DNA from: Pseudoalteromonas peptidolytica
GTDB taxonomy: Bacteria; Pseudomonadota; Gammaproteobacteria; Enterobacterales; Alteromonadaceae
Assembly (NCBI RefSeq): GCF_012641745.1
Contig: NZ_WEHZ01000017.1
Location: forward strand, 1-64,000
Direction: 5' to 3'
DNA: 64,000 nt
In this document: positions 14,298 to 23,870 of the stretch, in pieces
Numbering within the stretch: position 1 is the stretch's first letter
Layout: every line of letters starts with the position of its first letter
Program-made: the position numbers and the translations under genes
The notes under the pieces: generated by a model
What the model saw: the letters and a program-made list of their open reading frames with translations, nothing else
Database searches by the model: none
Told to the model about the DNA's origin: nothing

Positions 14298-14726
14298 TTA
14301 CTCCTCTACGTTCAAGCCCATTGCACGTGCAGAACCTGCGATCGTGCGTACAGCTGCATCCATATCAGCAGCAGTAAGATCTGGACGTTTCATCTCAACG
14401 ATCTCTTCAAGTTGAGCACGAGTAACTGTACCAACTTTCTCAGTGTTAGGACGACCAGAACCAGACTTGATACCAGCTGCCTTCTTAAGAAGGTATGCAG
14501 CAGGTGGAGTCTTCATGTCAAAAGTGAATGAACGGTCACTGTAAACAGAAATAATTACAGGAACAGGTGCACCTTTCTCTAGAGACTCTGTACGTGCGTT
14601 GAACGCTTTACAGAATTCCATGATGTTCACACCGTGTTGACCTAGTGCAGGACCTACTGGAGGACTAGGGTTAGCCATACCAGCAGCAACTTGTAGCTTG
14701 ATTAAAGCTTCAACTTTCTTAGCCAT
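14298..14726 (-). CDS. rplK: 50S ribosomal protein L11
   Basis: The 142-residue L11 protein binds the GTPase-associated centre of 23S rRNA and is needed for RelA-dependent stringent signalling. It opens [20 protein letters not shown] and contains the proline-rich [16 protein letters not shown] typical of L11. It lies after the nusG terminator and before rplA. The leader at 14727-14830 holds a small CCTCG-CGCGCA-CGAGG hairpin just before the gene, a possible L1-binding or regulatory element (inference). Confidence 0.98.
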   Translation of the reverse strand: MAKKVEALIKLQVAAGMANPSPPVGPALGQHGVNIMEFCKAFNARTESLEKGAPVPVIISVYSDRSFTFDMKTPPAAYLLKKAAGIKSGSGRPNTEKVGTVTRAQLEEIVEMKRPDLTAADMDAAVRTIAGSARAMGLNVEE

Positions 14727-14833
14727 GATAATACCTCAATTGTGGGTCTTTGCCTCGTGCGCGCGAGGACGCGTACTCAAACGGCTTCCCAGTTAAAAAA
14801 ACAGTCTTTTTGTCGCGTTTTTTACGCAATAAC

Positions 14834-14870
14834 AAAAAGGCCGCTGATTATAGATTAATCAGCGGCCTTT
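14834..14870 (-). terminator. Intrinsic terminator of secE-nusG
   Basis: A perfect 15-bp stem AAAGGCCGCTGATTA (14836-14850) pairs with TAATCAGCGGCCTTT (14856-14870) around a 5-base loop. The U-tract on the minus strand is 14838-14834. It starts 23 bases after the nusG stop, so secE-nusG is an independent transcript from rplKA. Confidence 0.9.
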
Positions 14871-14892
14871 GACAACTTTTTCAAGTTAGATT

Positions 14893-15450
14893 TTACTTGT
14901 CTTTCTCAACCTGACCAAATTCTAGGTCTACAGGCGTTGAACGACCGAAGATAAGTACCGATACCTTTAAGCGGCTCTTTTCGTAATCCACTTCTTCAAC
15001 CACACCGTTGAAGTCAGCAAATGGACCATCGGTAACACGAACGACTTCACCAGGTTCAAACAATGTCGCTGGTTTCGGTGCTTCCGCGTTTTCTTGCAGA
15101 CGGTTAAGAATACGATCAGCTTCTTTCTGACTGATTGGTGCAGGGCGGTCTGACGTACCACCAACAAAGCCCATTACACGTGGTGTGCTATTCACCAAGT
15201 GCCAAGACGCATCGTCCATTACCATTTGAACCAAGACATAGCCAGGGAAGAATTTACGCTCAGATTTACGTTTCTGACCTGCACGCATTTCAACCACTTC
15301 TTCAGTCGGCACAAGGATCTCACCGAATAGGTCTTCTAGCCCTTCGATTTTAATATGCTCGATAATGGTTTGTGCTACGCGTTTTTCAAAACCTGAAAAC
15401 GCTTGGATCACGTACCAACGTAATTTCTTTTCTTTATTCTCATCCGACAT
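14893..15450 (-). CDS. nusG: Transcription termination/antitermination protein NusG
   Basis: The 185-residue elongation factor binds RNA polymerase through its N-terminal NGN domain (residues about 8-125, opening [17 protein letters not shown]). Its KOW domain (residues about 130-182, [18 protein letters not shown]) contacts Rho or ribosomal protein S10. The start lies 4 bases after the secE stop, so the two are translationally close. Length and gene order are standard. Confidence 0.98.
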   Translation of the reverse strand: MSDENKEKKLRWYVIQAFSGFEKRVAQTIIEHIKIEGLEDLFGEILVPTEEVVEMRAGQKRKSERKFFPGYVLVQMVMDDASWHLVNSTPRVMGFVGGTSDRPAPISQKEADRILNRLQENAEAPKPATLFEPGEVVRVTDGPFADFNGVVEEVDYEKSRLKVSVLIFGRSTPVDLEFGQVEKDK

Positions 15451-15454
15451 GGGA

Positions 15455-15832
15455 TCAGATCTCCAATCCAGTTAAAAAGCCTACTGCACGGAAAAGTATA
15501 CCATCTAATCCCCATAGGATTAATGCCATAATCACCGTTGCAATGATCACGATGAAAGTAGTGTGAGTCGCTTCCTGACGCGTTGGCCAGATAACTTTAC
15601 GTACTTCAATACGTGATTCTTTAGCAAAAGCGATAAAGGTACGGCCTTTCTCAGTCGTTACCAAAATGCCCAAAGCCACAGCGATAGCCGCAACTACGCC
15701 AACAGCGCGTACTAAAACAGATAAATCGGCATATAGATAATTACCAACTACGGCACCAGTTAGAAGTGCAATAGCAGCTAGCCACTTTACCGTGTCCATC
15801 GAGCTTGACGAGTTTTCAACATTAGTGCTCAT
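15455..15832 (-). CDS. secE: Protein translocase subunit SecE
   Basis: This 125-residue inner-membrane protein clamps the SecY channel. Two N-terminal hydrophobic segments (about residues 11-30 and 36-58) precede the conserved amphipathic helix and the third segment, with the family signature around [21 protein letters not shown] chose the ATG at 15832, which has AAGG about 11 bases upstream. A GTG at 15859 would add nine residues (MSVFKVKLI) but has no ribosome-binding site. Confidence 0.95.
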   Translation of the reverse strand: MSTNVENSSSSMDTVKWLAAIALLTGAVVGNYLYADLSVLVRAVGVVAAIAVALGILVTTEKGRTFIAFAKESRIEVRKVIWPTRQEATHTTFIVIIATVIMALILWGLDGILFRAVGFLTGLEI

Positions 15833-15965
15833 AATCAATTTTACCTTAAATACAGACACAACAACCCTGCATAGAACAGGGTAAATCCATTCAATCCAAA
15901 TTTACAAATAAGCGACTTAAGTGGTTTTGGGTCACGTTATTTTAAATGTGGACTTGTTGCTGAAT

Positions 15966-16042
15966 TGGCAGGGGCGGCAGGACTCGAACCCGCAACCATC
16001 GGTTTTGGAGACCGCTGTTCTACCAATTGGAACTACGCCCCT
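15966..16042 (-). tRNA. tRNA-Trp (anticodon CCA)
   Basis: A 77-base cloverleaf is read on the minus strand. The acceptor stem AGGGGCG pairs with CGCCCCT, followed by discriminator G and an encoded CCA. The anticodon arm has CTCCAAA (anticodon CCA), and the T arm contains GGTTCGA. In many gammaproteobacteria this gene lies between tufB and secE. Here it is next to secE, but the tuf copy is missing on its other side. Confidence 0.97.
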
Positions 16043-16138
16043 GCAAAGTGGATGCCCATTATACTGACGAAGCAAACGAAAACAAGTGTAAAAGATGTGC
16101 AAAGTAGCAATTAATCAGATCTTGAATTTGTATCGCGA

Positions 16139-16639
16139 TTAAAAAAGCTGCAAAAGCTCCCCTTGATAAAAATCACAAAGTAGCCAAACCTCCTCAAATG
16201 GATGGCTATCCGGTATCGCCCAGCTGTTTTTGAGACGTTTAAAATCCTCACTATGATAAATGGGGCTAGCATTTCGAATTAGTAGCCATACGCGCTCTGA
16301 ATCATATTTCTTTTTAGCTTTTTGATTTAACAGACGTTGCAGCCCGATACTTAAAGGATCGCTATTAACAGTTTGACTCATTGCCGCCAATTCGCGTTGA
16401 ATAGAAAGTGATAATGGACGCCCGAGCACCGCCATGGCTTCTTGTTCGCTGGCATAAAAATGGGCAACCTCTATATCAAGTTTGTATTCTCCTTGATAGC
16501 AGCTCACATCCGGCTTATTTGGCTGGTTATGCCAAATATGACGCATAGGTACCGAAAACTGTTCTTCATAGCAACGTAAAAACAGTTTCACGGCATCATG
16601 CTCTAATTTAATTTTTTCAGCTTCGCTTGCTCTGTCCAT
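16139..16639 (-). CDS. Hypothetical protein, possible PD-(D/E)XK-like fold
   Basis: I do not recognise this 166-residue soluble protein. The ATG at 16639 lies inside the deoC 3' end (23-base overlap), so the pair is probably translationally coupled. A central stretch KPDVSCYQGEYKLDIEVAHF (residues about 42-61) has the spacing of a PD...(D/E)-x-hydrophobic strand pair, as in restriction-like nuclease folds, but the expected catalytic lysine is replaced by Ala in EVA. There is no signal peptide or membrane segment. The only visible context is deoC; a function cannot be assigned. Confidence 0.7.
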   Translation of the reverse strand: MDRASEAEKIKLEHDAVKLFLRCYEEQFSVPMRHIWHNQPNKPDVSCYQGEYKLDIEVAHFYASEQEAMAVLGRPLSLSIQRELAAMSQTVNSDPLSIGLQRLLNQKAKKKYDSERVWLLIRNASPIYHSEDFKRLKNSWAIPDSHPFEEVWLLCDFYQGELLQLF

Positions 16640-17372
16640 TTACAACCACTGCAACATCACTCAATAAGCTTGAAGCACCGAACCTAAAATTATCAGCGTT
16701 CAACCAATTTGCGCCCATAATATCCTCTGCCATGCGTAAATAGACTTGGGCTTCAGTCACAGACTTTACGCCACCTGCCGCTTTGAAACCAACGTCTTTA
16801 CCGCTATTTTTAATGACCTGTAAGATCACTTCAGCCGCTTCAGGTGTCGCATTCACCGTAACCTTGCCTGTACTTGTTTTGACAAAGTCAGCACCCGCCA
16901 TAATGGCTAATTGCGACGCTTCTGCAATTAACTTAGATGTTGCTAGCACACCACTTTCAATAATCACTTTTAGTTTGGCTTTCCCCGCACACAGCGCCTT
17001 ACTAGATTGTACATATTGCCATGGCGTATCAGGGTCTCCGGCTATCAATTGTTGATAAGGCAATACCAGGTCTATCTCATCAGCGCCATCGGCAATAGCC
17101 TGCTGAGTCTGTTTCAGTACTTGCTCTAGCTTTTGTTCCCCTGACGGAAAGTTTGTAACCGTTGCTATTTTTATTGTTTGCCACTGGCGTATTTGCAGTT
17201 GCTGCTTCACCAGTGTGACGAATTGTGGGTACACGCAAATGGCGGCAGGTAAACCAATAGTTGGATCTATGCTGTCTAGCAACGCCATGATACTTTGCGT
17301 AGTGTCATTGTCTTTCAACGAGGTTAAATCCATCAAACTCAGTGCCAGCTGAGCATCAGCTTTAACTGTCAT
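16617..17372 (-). CDS. deoC: Deoxyribose-phosphate aldolase
   Basis: This 251-residue TIM-barrel class I aldolase cleaves 2-deoxyribose-5-phosphate to acetaldehyde and glyceraldehyde-3-phosphate in deoxynucleoside catabolism. The Schiff-base lysine lies in ADFVKTSTGK, the second active-site lysine in VGFKAAGG, and the proton-relay aspartate in ADEIDLVLPY. The ATG at 17372 has AAAGGA 6-8 bases upstream. The GTG at 17390 lies within that ribosome-binding site region and is unlikely. No deoA, deoB or deoD is adjacent, so it is separated from the usual deo operon. Confidence 0.96.
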   Translation of the reverse strand: MTVKADAQLALSLMDLTSLKDNDTTQSIMALLDSIDPTIGLPAAICVYPQFVTLVKQQLQIRQWQTIKIATVTNFPSGEQKLEQVLKQTQQAIADGADEIDLVLPYQQLIAGDPDTPWQYVQSSKALCAGKAKLKVIIESGVLATSKLIAEASQLAIMAGADFVKTSTGKVTVNATPEAAEVILQVIKNSGKDVGFKAAGGVKSVTEAQVYLRMAEDIMGANWLNADNFRFGASSLLSDVAVVVNGQSKRS

Positions 17373-17490
17373 TATTGTTTTCCTTTTCACTGTATTTAGA
17401 AAGCCAAGTTAAAAGCATACGCTAAAACAGCAATAGGACAAATGTCCGCTCTTTGATGGATAACTACCCATACTGTGGCTCTTGCTACTT

Positions 17491-17722
17491 TATAATGAAT
17501 AACTCATAACCAAAGGCTATATATTAACTTAGGCTGGGTCAAAACAAACTTAACCGCATGAAAAAATAGAAAAATTAATTTAAACCGTGATTTTTATAAC
17601 TTTTGGTTATATGGGGTCGGTTTAAATTATTTTTTCCTCGTTTTGCAACTCTATATGCTGCCAACTATCAATGATGCTGGACACCGGTCTGACATCCATT
17701 ATCAAAAAGTTAAGAGGTCGCT
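17491..17722 (+). promoter_or_regulatory. cysG promoter/leader with nested palindrome
   Basis: A perfect TATAAT lies at 17491-17496 but no good -35 hexamer stands in front of it, as expected of an activator-dependent promoter. Downstream, an 11-bp inverted repeat AATTTAAACCG (17577-17587) / CGGTTTAAATT (17618-17628) encloses a second one, TATAAC-TTTTG-GTTATA (17595-17611). A T-rich stretch follows at 17630-17636. The inner palindrome resembles a LysR-type (T-N11-A) site, and CysB is the obvious candidate. Alternatively the RNA could form a long hairpin that attenuates transcription. Both readings are inference. The stretch 17373-17490 shows nothing else. Confidence 0.5.
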
Positions 17723-19144
17723 GTGCAATACTTGCCTATTTTTACCAAATTAGAAAATAAACCTGTGTTAATCATAGGCGGTGGTGAAGTTGCACTAAGA
17801 AAGTGTCGTGCCTTCTTGAAAGTAAACGCAGCTATTACGTTAGTCGCTCCAATATTTTGCTCTGAACTTGAAACACTTGCTGCCGAAGCTCAAGTGACAC
17901 TTAGAAATAAAAAGTTTGACGAAACAGATTTAGATAATGCGATGCTGGTAATTGCAGCCACCGACATTGAAGCTGTCAACGCCGAAGTCGCGCAATTAGC
18001 AGAAGCACGTAACCTATTTGTTAACGTTGTCGATGACCAACCGAAGTGCAACTTTATCTTCCCCTCTATTGTCGACAGAAATCCAATTACCATCGCCATA
18101 TCCAGTGCAGGCACAGCTCCGGTACTTGCAAGGCGCTTACGTGAAAAATTAGAAACACTGATACCTCAACATATCGGCCCACTTGCGAATTTAGTGGGCC
18201 AATTTAGACATAAGGTAAAGTCACGGTTTAAGCACTTTGCTGATAGACGACAATTTTGGGAATCAGTTTTCGATTCAAATGTAGTTAGTGAAGTACAAGC
18301 TGGCAATAATGAAAGTGCACAAATGCAACTTGAAGCCATGTTAGCAAGTACTCCTTCACCTGAAGGCGAGGTTTATGTCGTCGGTGCGGGCCCTGGAGAC
18401 CCAGAGCTACTGACGCTTAAGGCATTACAACTAATGCAACAAGCAGATGTTGTGGTGTATGATTACTTAGTTTCTGATGAAATCATGGAACTTGTACGTC
18501 GCGACGCTGATTTGATCTGCGTCGGTAAAAAAGCAGGCAACCATAGTGTAAAGCAAGAGCAAACCAATCAAATTCTGTTAGATCTCGCAAAACAAGGCAA
18601 GAAAGTTTGTCGTATAAAAGGGGGAGATCCCTTTATTTATGGCCGAGGTGGAGAAGAAGTTCAAGTACTTGCAGAGCATGGGATCCAATATCAAATCGTA
18701 CCTGGGATCACAGCAGCAGCTGGCTGTAGCGCCTATGCAGGGATCCCGCTAACGCATAGAGATCATGCTCAAGCGATCCAATTCGTTACTGGCCACTGTA
18801 AACAAGATGGCCAAGAATTAGATTGGGAGGGGTTAGCGAAAGCCAACCAAACCCTCGCGGTTTACATGGGTGTGATCAAATCTCCCCATATTCAAGCACA
18901 ATTGCTTGCGCATGGTCGTTCACCTAGCACCCCTGTCGCCATAGTTGAGAATGGCACGCGACAATCACAGCGGGTAATAAGAACACAGCTTGACCAATTA
19001 GCCAAAGCAATCGATGAACATAGTATATGCTCGCCTGCTCTGCTGATAATCGGTGAGGTCGCTGCATTACATGAGCAACTAGCTTGGTTTAATCAGAACA
19101 ATCAAATAAGCAGTTTCGCTCAACCGATTACGCAAGTTGCGTAA
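17723..19144 (+). CDS. cysG: Siroheme synthase (multifunctional CysG)
   Basis: This 473-residue protein makes siroheme, the cofactor of sulfite reductase, from uroporphyrinogen III. The N-terminal domain (residues 1 to about 200) is the precorrin-2 dehydrogenase/ferrochelatase, with the NAD loop VLIIGGGEVALRKC. The C-terminal domain (about 215-455) is the SAM-dependent uroporphyrinogen methyltransferase, with VVGAGPGDPELLTLKA and KGGDPFIYGRGGEE. The start is a GTG preceded by AAGAGGT. It leads a cys operon and supplies the cofactor for CysI at 39.4 kb. Length is slightly above the 457 residues of E. coli CysG. Confidence 0.96.
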   Translation: MQYLPIFTKLENKPVLIIGGGEVALRKCRAFLKVNAAITLVAPIFCSELETLAAEAQVTLRNKKFDETDLDNAMLVIAATDIEAVNAEVAQLAEARNLFVNVVDDQPKCNFIFPSIVDRNPITIAISSAGTAPVLARRLREKLETLIPQHIGPLANLVGQFRHKVKSRFKHFADRRQFWESVFDSNVVSEVQAGNNESAQMQLEAMLASTPSPEGEVYVVGAGPGDPELLTLKALQLMQQADVVVYDYLVSDEIMELVRRDADLICVGKKAGNHSVKQEQTNQILLDLAKQGKKVCRIKGGDPFIYGRGGEEVQVLAEHGIQYQIVPGITAAAGCSAYAGIPLTHRDHAQAIQFVTGHCKQDGQELDWEGLAKANQTLAVYMGVIKSPHIQAQLLAHGRSPSTPVAIVENGTRQSQRVIRTQLDQLAKAIDEHSICSPALLIIGEVAALHEQLAWFNQNNQISSFAQPITQVA

Positions 19145-19186
19145 TCACTGTACAAGATAGTTAAATTTATAAGTAGGACATAAATC

Positions 19187-20086
19187 ATGGCTTTAACTCA
19201 TCTCCAGCAATTAGAAGCTGAGAGCATAAAGATTATTCGTGAGGTTGCCGCTGAGTTTGAAAACCCAGTAATGTTGTATTCTATTGGCAAAGACTCTTCG
19301 GTACTGCTGCACCTGGCGAGAAAGGCATTCTTCCCTGCAAAAATACCATTTCCTTTGCTCCATGTTGATACTAACTGGAAATTCAGAGAGATGATTGAAT
19401 TTCGCGATCGCTTAGCAAAAGAATATGGCTTTGAATTGCTTGTGCACAAAAACCCTGAAGGGCTCGAAATGAATATTAGCCCCTTCGTCCACGGCTCCGC
19501 CAAGCATACCGACATTATGAAAACACAAGGCCTAAAGCAGGCTCTTGACCAATATGGCTTTGACGCTGCATTTGGCGGCGCCCGTCGTGATGAAGAGAAA
19601 TCCAGAGCAAAGGAGCGAGTTTACTCATTTAGAGATAAACATCACCGCTGGGATCCAAAAAATCAACGACCAGAGCTGTGGAATACCTATAACGGCCAAG
19701 TGAATCCTGGTGAGAGCATCCGCGTATTCCCATTATCTAATTGGACTGAGCTTGATATTTGGCAATACATCTATCAAGAGCAAATTGAAATCGTTCCGTT
19801 GTATCTCTCTAAGCCCCGCCCGGTAGTAGAAAGAAACGGTACACTTATCATGGTTGATGATGATCGTATGCCACTTGCTGAAGGTGAAGTGCCGGAAATG
19901 AAATCTGTACGCTTCAGAACACTTGGCTGCTACCCGCTAACGGGCGCTGTTGAGTCAGAAGCAGATACATTAACTGGTATTATTGAAGAGATGTTGCTAT
20001 CAACGTCGTCAGAACGTGAGGGCCGAGTCATTGATCATGATTCAGCAGGGTCAATGGAGAAGAAAAAGCGTGAGGGGTATTTCTAA
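19187..20086 (+). CDS. cysD: Sulfate adenylyltransferase subunit 2
   Basis: The 299-residue catalytic subunit of ATP sulfurylase forms adenosine 5'-phosphosulfate from sulfate and ATP. The PP-loop-type motif [20 protein letters not shown] is near residues 28-47. The ATG follows GTAGGA by about 8 bases. Its stop codon overlaps the cysN start by one base (TAATG), which is typical coupling for the CysD-CysN heterodimer. Confidence 0.98.
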   Translation: MALTHLQQLEAESIKIIREVAAEFENPVMLYSIGKDSSVLLHLARKAFFPAKIPFPLLHVDTNWKFREMIEFRDRLAKEYGFELLVHKNPEGLEMNISPFVHGSAKHTDIMKTQGLKQALDQYGFDAAFGGARRDEEKSRAKERVYSFRDKHHRWDPKNQRPELWNTYNGQVNPGESIRVFPLSNWTELDIWQYIYQEQIEIVPLYLSKPRPVVERNGTLIMVDDDRMPLAEGEVPEMKSVRFRTLGCYPLTGAVESEADTLTGIIEEMLLSTSSEREGRVIDHDSAGSMEKKKREGYF

Positions 20087-21501
20087 TGTCAACGGCAAAT
20101 GAAGTAAAAGAATTAGGCATTGAAACCTATTTAACGCGTCAACAAGACAAAAGCTTGTTGCGCATGATGACCTGTGGCAGCGTTGATGACGGTAAGTCAA
20201 CACTGATTGGTCGCCTGCTCCACGACAGTCACCAAATTTATGAAGACCAACTAGCGGCACTACACAAAGACAATGAAAAAGTTGGCAATGCTGGTGAAGA
20301 GCTAGATTTAGCATTACTTGTTGATGGCTTACAGGCTGAGCGTGAACAAGGTATTACCATTGATGTGGCTTACCGCTATTTCTCGACAGCGAAGCGTAAA
20401 TTTATTATTGCCGATACGCCGGGACACGAGCAATACACCCGCAACATGGTAACAGGAGCCTCGACCAGTGATTTAGCCATTATTCTGGTTGATGCCCGAT
20501 ATGGTGTTCAAGTACAAACAAAGCGTCATAGTTTTATCTGTGACTCTTTAGGCATCAAGCAGTTTGTAGTCGCGATAAACAAAATGGATATTGTTGACTT
20601 TGAAGAAGCCGTTTTTGAACGCATTAAAGCTGACTATTTAAAGTTTGCTGAGCAACTGAATGTAGAAGATATTCGCTTTGTACCCATGTCTGCATTGAAA
20701 GGTGACAACGTTGTTAATCGCTCAGAAAAAACACCTTATTACAATGATAAGCCACTACTTGAACTACTCGAAGATTCTCCGGCAGCAGAACCGAATCACA
20801 CATTCGAAGCGCGCTTCCCAGTACAGTATGTAGTGCGACCAAACTTAGATTTTCGTGGATTTCAGGGAACCCTAACATCTGGCAACTTACGTGTAGGTGA
20901 CGCCGTTAAGATCCTACCTTCAGGCAAAACGTCAACGATTAAAGAGTTGGTGACATTTGATGGTAACCTAGCACAGGCAGAAACGGGTCAAGCATTCACC
21001 ATCACCCTCAATGACGAAGTAGATGTCAGCCGTGGAGATGTCATTGTGCCAGCCAACTCCAGCGCTCAAGTTACCAATAAACTTAGTGCTAAGCTTGTAT
21101 GGATGCATGAAACGCCGCTACAACTTGGTAAGAGCTACAATATCAAACTAGGTAGCAAGAAAACCACTGCAACCATAACGCACATTGACTATACCATTGA
21201 TGTCAATACTCTTGAGCATGGCCAGGCAGATTCATTGTCATTAAATGAAATTGCCATTGTAACACTCGAGCTGACTGAAAATGTAGTTGCTGACGAGTAT
21301 AGCCGCAATCATGAGACTGGCTCGTTCATTTTAATTGACCGCCTCACCAACCTAACCATTGGTGCAGGTATGGTCGCAGAGGTACAAACTGCGACCACCA
21401 CATCCTCAAGTCAATTTAGCGACTTTGAGATTGAGTTTAACGCATTAGTTCGCAAGCATTTTCCACATTGGCAAGCGCTTGATATTTCGAAATTAAAATA
21501 A
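20086..21501 (+). CDS. cysN: Sulfate adenylyltransferase subunit 1 (GTPase)
   Basis: This 471-residue EF-Tu-related GTPase drives the energetically unfavourable sulfurylase reaction of CysD. G1 is GSVDDGKSTLIGRLLHDS (about residues 32-49), G3 is DTPGHEQYTRN and G4 is NKMD. There is no fused APS kinase domain; CysC is a separate gene two positions downstream. The start overlaps the cysD stop. Confidence 0.98.
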   Translation: MSTANEVKELGIETYLTRQQDKSLLRMMTCGSVDDGKSTLIGRLLHDSHQIYEDQLAALHKDNEKVGNAGEELDLALLVDGLQAEREQGITIDVAYRYFSTAKRKFIIADTPGHEQYTRNMVTGASTSDLAIILVDARYGVQVQTKRHSFICDSLGIKQFVVAINKMDIVDFEEAVFERIKADYLKFAEQLNVEDIRFVPMSALKGDNVVNRSEKTPYYNDKPLLELLEDSPAAEPNHTFEARFPVQYVVRPNLDFRGFQGTLTSGNLRVGDAVKILPSGKTSTIKELVTFDGNLAQAETGQAFTITLNDEVDVSRGDVIVPANSSAQVTNKLSAKLVWMHETPLQLGKSYNIKLGSKKTTATITHIDYTIDVNTLEHGQADSLSLNEIAIVTLELTENVVADEYSRNHETGSFILIDRLTNLTIGAGMVAEVQTATTTSSSQFSDFEIEFNALVRKHFPHWQALDISKLK

Positions 21502-21537
21502 TGCACCAGCGCCTGTTAGTCGAGGTATGACAGTATT

Positions 21538-23259
21538 ATGGAACAAGTCATTTTAACAGGCATTATGCTAGCGTTAATCGTGTGTCTATTTGCCACACGT
21601 ATTAACGCAGCTTGGCTGTTTACAGGTGCAATTGCAACGAGTTATTTGACTGGATTGATCGATTTAGAATCCATGCTAGCCAATTATGCTAATCCTTCGT
21701 TGATCACGCTTGTTTTGCTCATTTTGGTTTCCATAGCAATAGAAAAAACAACGCTGGTAAGCAAACTTGCCCAGTCAATGGCACAAGGGAGCTTAACAAA
21801 AGCGGTTTTAAAGCTTGGACTATCAACTGCATTTTTATCTTCTTTTACCAATAATACAGCTGTAGTGGCATCTCTCATTACTAAGGTTAAGGAGAGTAAA
21901 ACCCACGCCCCCTCTAAGCTTCTACTCCCATTGTCATATACCGCCATCTTAGGTGGAACTTTGACATTAATAGGGACATCAACAAACTTAATCGTCAATG
22001 GTTTTGCTGTTGAAGCTGGTATGGCGCCATTTGGCTTCTTTGATTTTACCTTGGTAGGACTGGCGGTTTTGGCCGTTGGTTTGGTGACTATCACCATCAT
22101 GCTTAAGTATTTGCCTGATAATGGAAAAAATGATGACGAAGTGGTGCCGTTCTATCTTGAAGGAAGAGTAGAGCCTAGCTCAAAACTCGTCGGTCGTACC
22201 GTAGAGGAAAATGGTCTACGCGACTTGAAAGACTTATTCCTTGCCGAAATCATACGTGGAGAAAGGCGTATTTGTGCAGTTACGCCACAACAAGAGATCC
22301 TTTCAGGCGACGTATTATTATTTGTTGGAGACATCAATTCAGTCCCCCTCTTGCAACGTTTTGATGGACTCAAGATAGTCCATGATAAACACGAAAAAGA
22401 CGTGGAGCATTTAGTCGAAGTCGTTGTTAGCCAATCGTCTCGATTCTTAGGGAAAACCATTAAAGAGATCCGCTTTAGAGAACAGTTTCATGCTGCGATT
22501 ATCGCCATTCGTCGTGGACATGATCGACTACAAGGAGGGATCGGGCAAGTTAAGTTACAAGCAGGTGACTCATTAATTTTGGCACCGAGTAGTGACTTTT
22601 ATGCACTGCCAAACCTGAAACGCGAGTTTGTCTATATTTCAGGACTAGACCTTCAAGCACACCTTTCTAGCAATAAGTCTAATACGGTGTTGGCTAGTTT
22701 TGCCACCGTCATTGGCTTGAGTATCTTTGGTATTGTGCCGCTAGTTAAAGGGCTAATTGTTTTATTAGGCGCACTTGTACTACTTGGTACTATTAAAGTA
22801 CCTGAGATGAAACGTCGCTTTCCCATCGAGCTGGTCGCGATCGTCGGCAGTGCAATTGGGCTCGCCAAACTCATGATTGAAACCGGGTTGGCAGCTGAAA
22901 TTTCATCTAGCCTGCTGTGGCTACTCGGAGATTTTGGTCCTTATGGTGCCTTTATCGCTATTTTTGTGATGACGGTAGTATTTACAGAGCTTATTACTAA
23001 CAACGCGGCAGCCGCACTGTCATTTCCGGTTGCCTATGCACTCGCGAGCGGCTTTGGGGTCAACCCCTTGCCTTTTGTGATGGCGGTCGCGTTTGGTGCA
23101 TCAGCAAGTTTTATTTCACCATTTGGTTACCAAACAAACCTAATGGTGTATAGCGCAGGCAACTACCGTATTCGTGACTACATCACCATAGGGCTGCCCT
23201 TGTCGTTGATTTATTCCGCAACGGTACTCATTGTAATTCCATTTGTCTTTCCATTTTAA
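21538..23259 (+). CDS. SLC13-family sodium-coupled anion (probable sulfate) transporter with two TrkA-C domains
   Basis: The 573-residue inner-membrane protein has two hydrophobic halves around a soluble insert. The insert (about residues 200-375) contains two RCK_C/TrkA-C-like units. SLC13 sodium/substrate signatures are present in both halves: [13 protein letters not shown] and [10 protein letters not shown] in the first, and [20 protein letters not shown] and [18 protein letters not shown] in the second. It lies between cysN and cysC with 36- and 11-base gaps, so sulfate import is the likely job. It would replace the ABC permease CysTWA seen in enterics. Substrate is inferred from context. 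Confidence 0.88.
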   Translation: MEQVILTGIMLALIVCLFATRINAAWLFTGAIATSYLTGLIDLESMLANYANPSLITLVLLILVSIAIEKTTLVSKLAQSMAQGSLTKAVLKLGLSTAFLSSFTNNTAVVASLITKVKESKTHAPSKLLLPLSYTAILGGTLTLIGTSTNLIVNGFAVEAGMAPFGFFDFTLVGLAVLAVGLVTITIMLKYLPDNGKNDDEVVPFYLEGRVEPSSKLVGRTVEENGLRDLKDLFLAEIIRGERRICAVTPQQEILSGDVLLFVGDINSVPLLQRFDGLKIVHDKHEKDVEHLVEVVVSQSSRFLGKTIKEIRFREQFHAAIIAIRRGHDRLQGGIGQVKLQAGDSLILAPSSDFYALPNLKREFVYISGLDLQAHLSSNKSNTVLASFATVIGLSIFGIVPLVKGLIVLLGALVLLGTIKVPEMKRRFPIELVAIVGSAIGLAKLMIETGLAAEISSSLLWLLGDFGPYGAFIAIFVMTVVFTELITNNAAAALSFPVAYALASGFGVNPLPFVMAVAFGASASFISPFGYQTNLMVYSAGNYRIRDYITIGLPLSLIYSATVLIVIPFVFPF

Positions 23260-23270
23260 CAGAGCAGAAT

Positions 23271-23867
23271 ATGGACGAAAATATTGTTTGGCATCACTAT
23301 GCCGTAGATAAAACCAAACGCAGCCAATTAAAAGCTCATAGACCTTGTATACTTTGGTTTACTGGCTTTTCAGGCTCGGGGAAAAGTACTGTAGCCAATG
23401 CCTTAGAACATGCACTGTTAGCGCGAAATATACATACCTATCTATTAGATGGCGATAATGTCAGACATGGGCTCTGTAAAGATTTAGGATTTAGCGATGC
23501 TGATCGTGTCGAAAATATTCGCCGGGTTGGTGAGTTAAGTAAGCTAATGGTCGATGCCGGACTGCTCGTGCTCACCGCTTTTATTTCGCCTTTTCAAGCC
23601 GAGCGAGATATGGTTCGTGACTTGGTGTCTGAAGGTGAGTTTATTGAGGTTTACCTTGATACTCCACTCGACGTTTGTGAGCAGAGAGACCCAAAAGGAC
23701 TGTATAAAAAAGCGCGTGCAGGCGAGATAAAACATTTTACCGGCATTGATTCTGCGTATGAGCCCCCAATTAACCCAGAAATATGTTTAAATACTTCTGA
23801 GCAGTCGTTGGAATGTTCTGTCCAGCAACTAATAGAGTATCTACTGTCAAAAAATATCATAAGGTAA
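23271..23867 (+). CDS. cysC: Adenylyl-sulfate kinase
   Basis: The 198-residue enzyme phosphorylates APS to PAPS. The P-loop [17 protein letters not shown] is near residues 27-43, [11 protein letters not shown] near 62-72, and [15 protein letters not shown] near 105-119, all typical of APS kinase. It is followed after 3 bases by cysQ. PAPS made here is the substrate of CysH at 38.7 kb. Confidence 0.98.
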   Translation: MDENIVWHHYAVDKTKRSQLKAHRPCILWFTGFSGSGKSTVANALEHALLARNIHTYLLDGDNVRHGLCKDLGFSDADRVENIRRVGELSKLMVDAGLLVLTAFISPFQAERDMVRDLVSEGEFIEVYLDTPLDVCEQRDPKGLYKKARAGEIKHFTGIDSAYEPPINPEICLNTSEQSLECSVQQLIEYLLSKNIIR

Positions 23868-23870
23868 GTC

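Noticed and set aside
16139..16639. Restriction endonuclease or defence gene
   Set aside because: The catalytic lysine is missing and no methylase, helicase or other defence gene is near.
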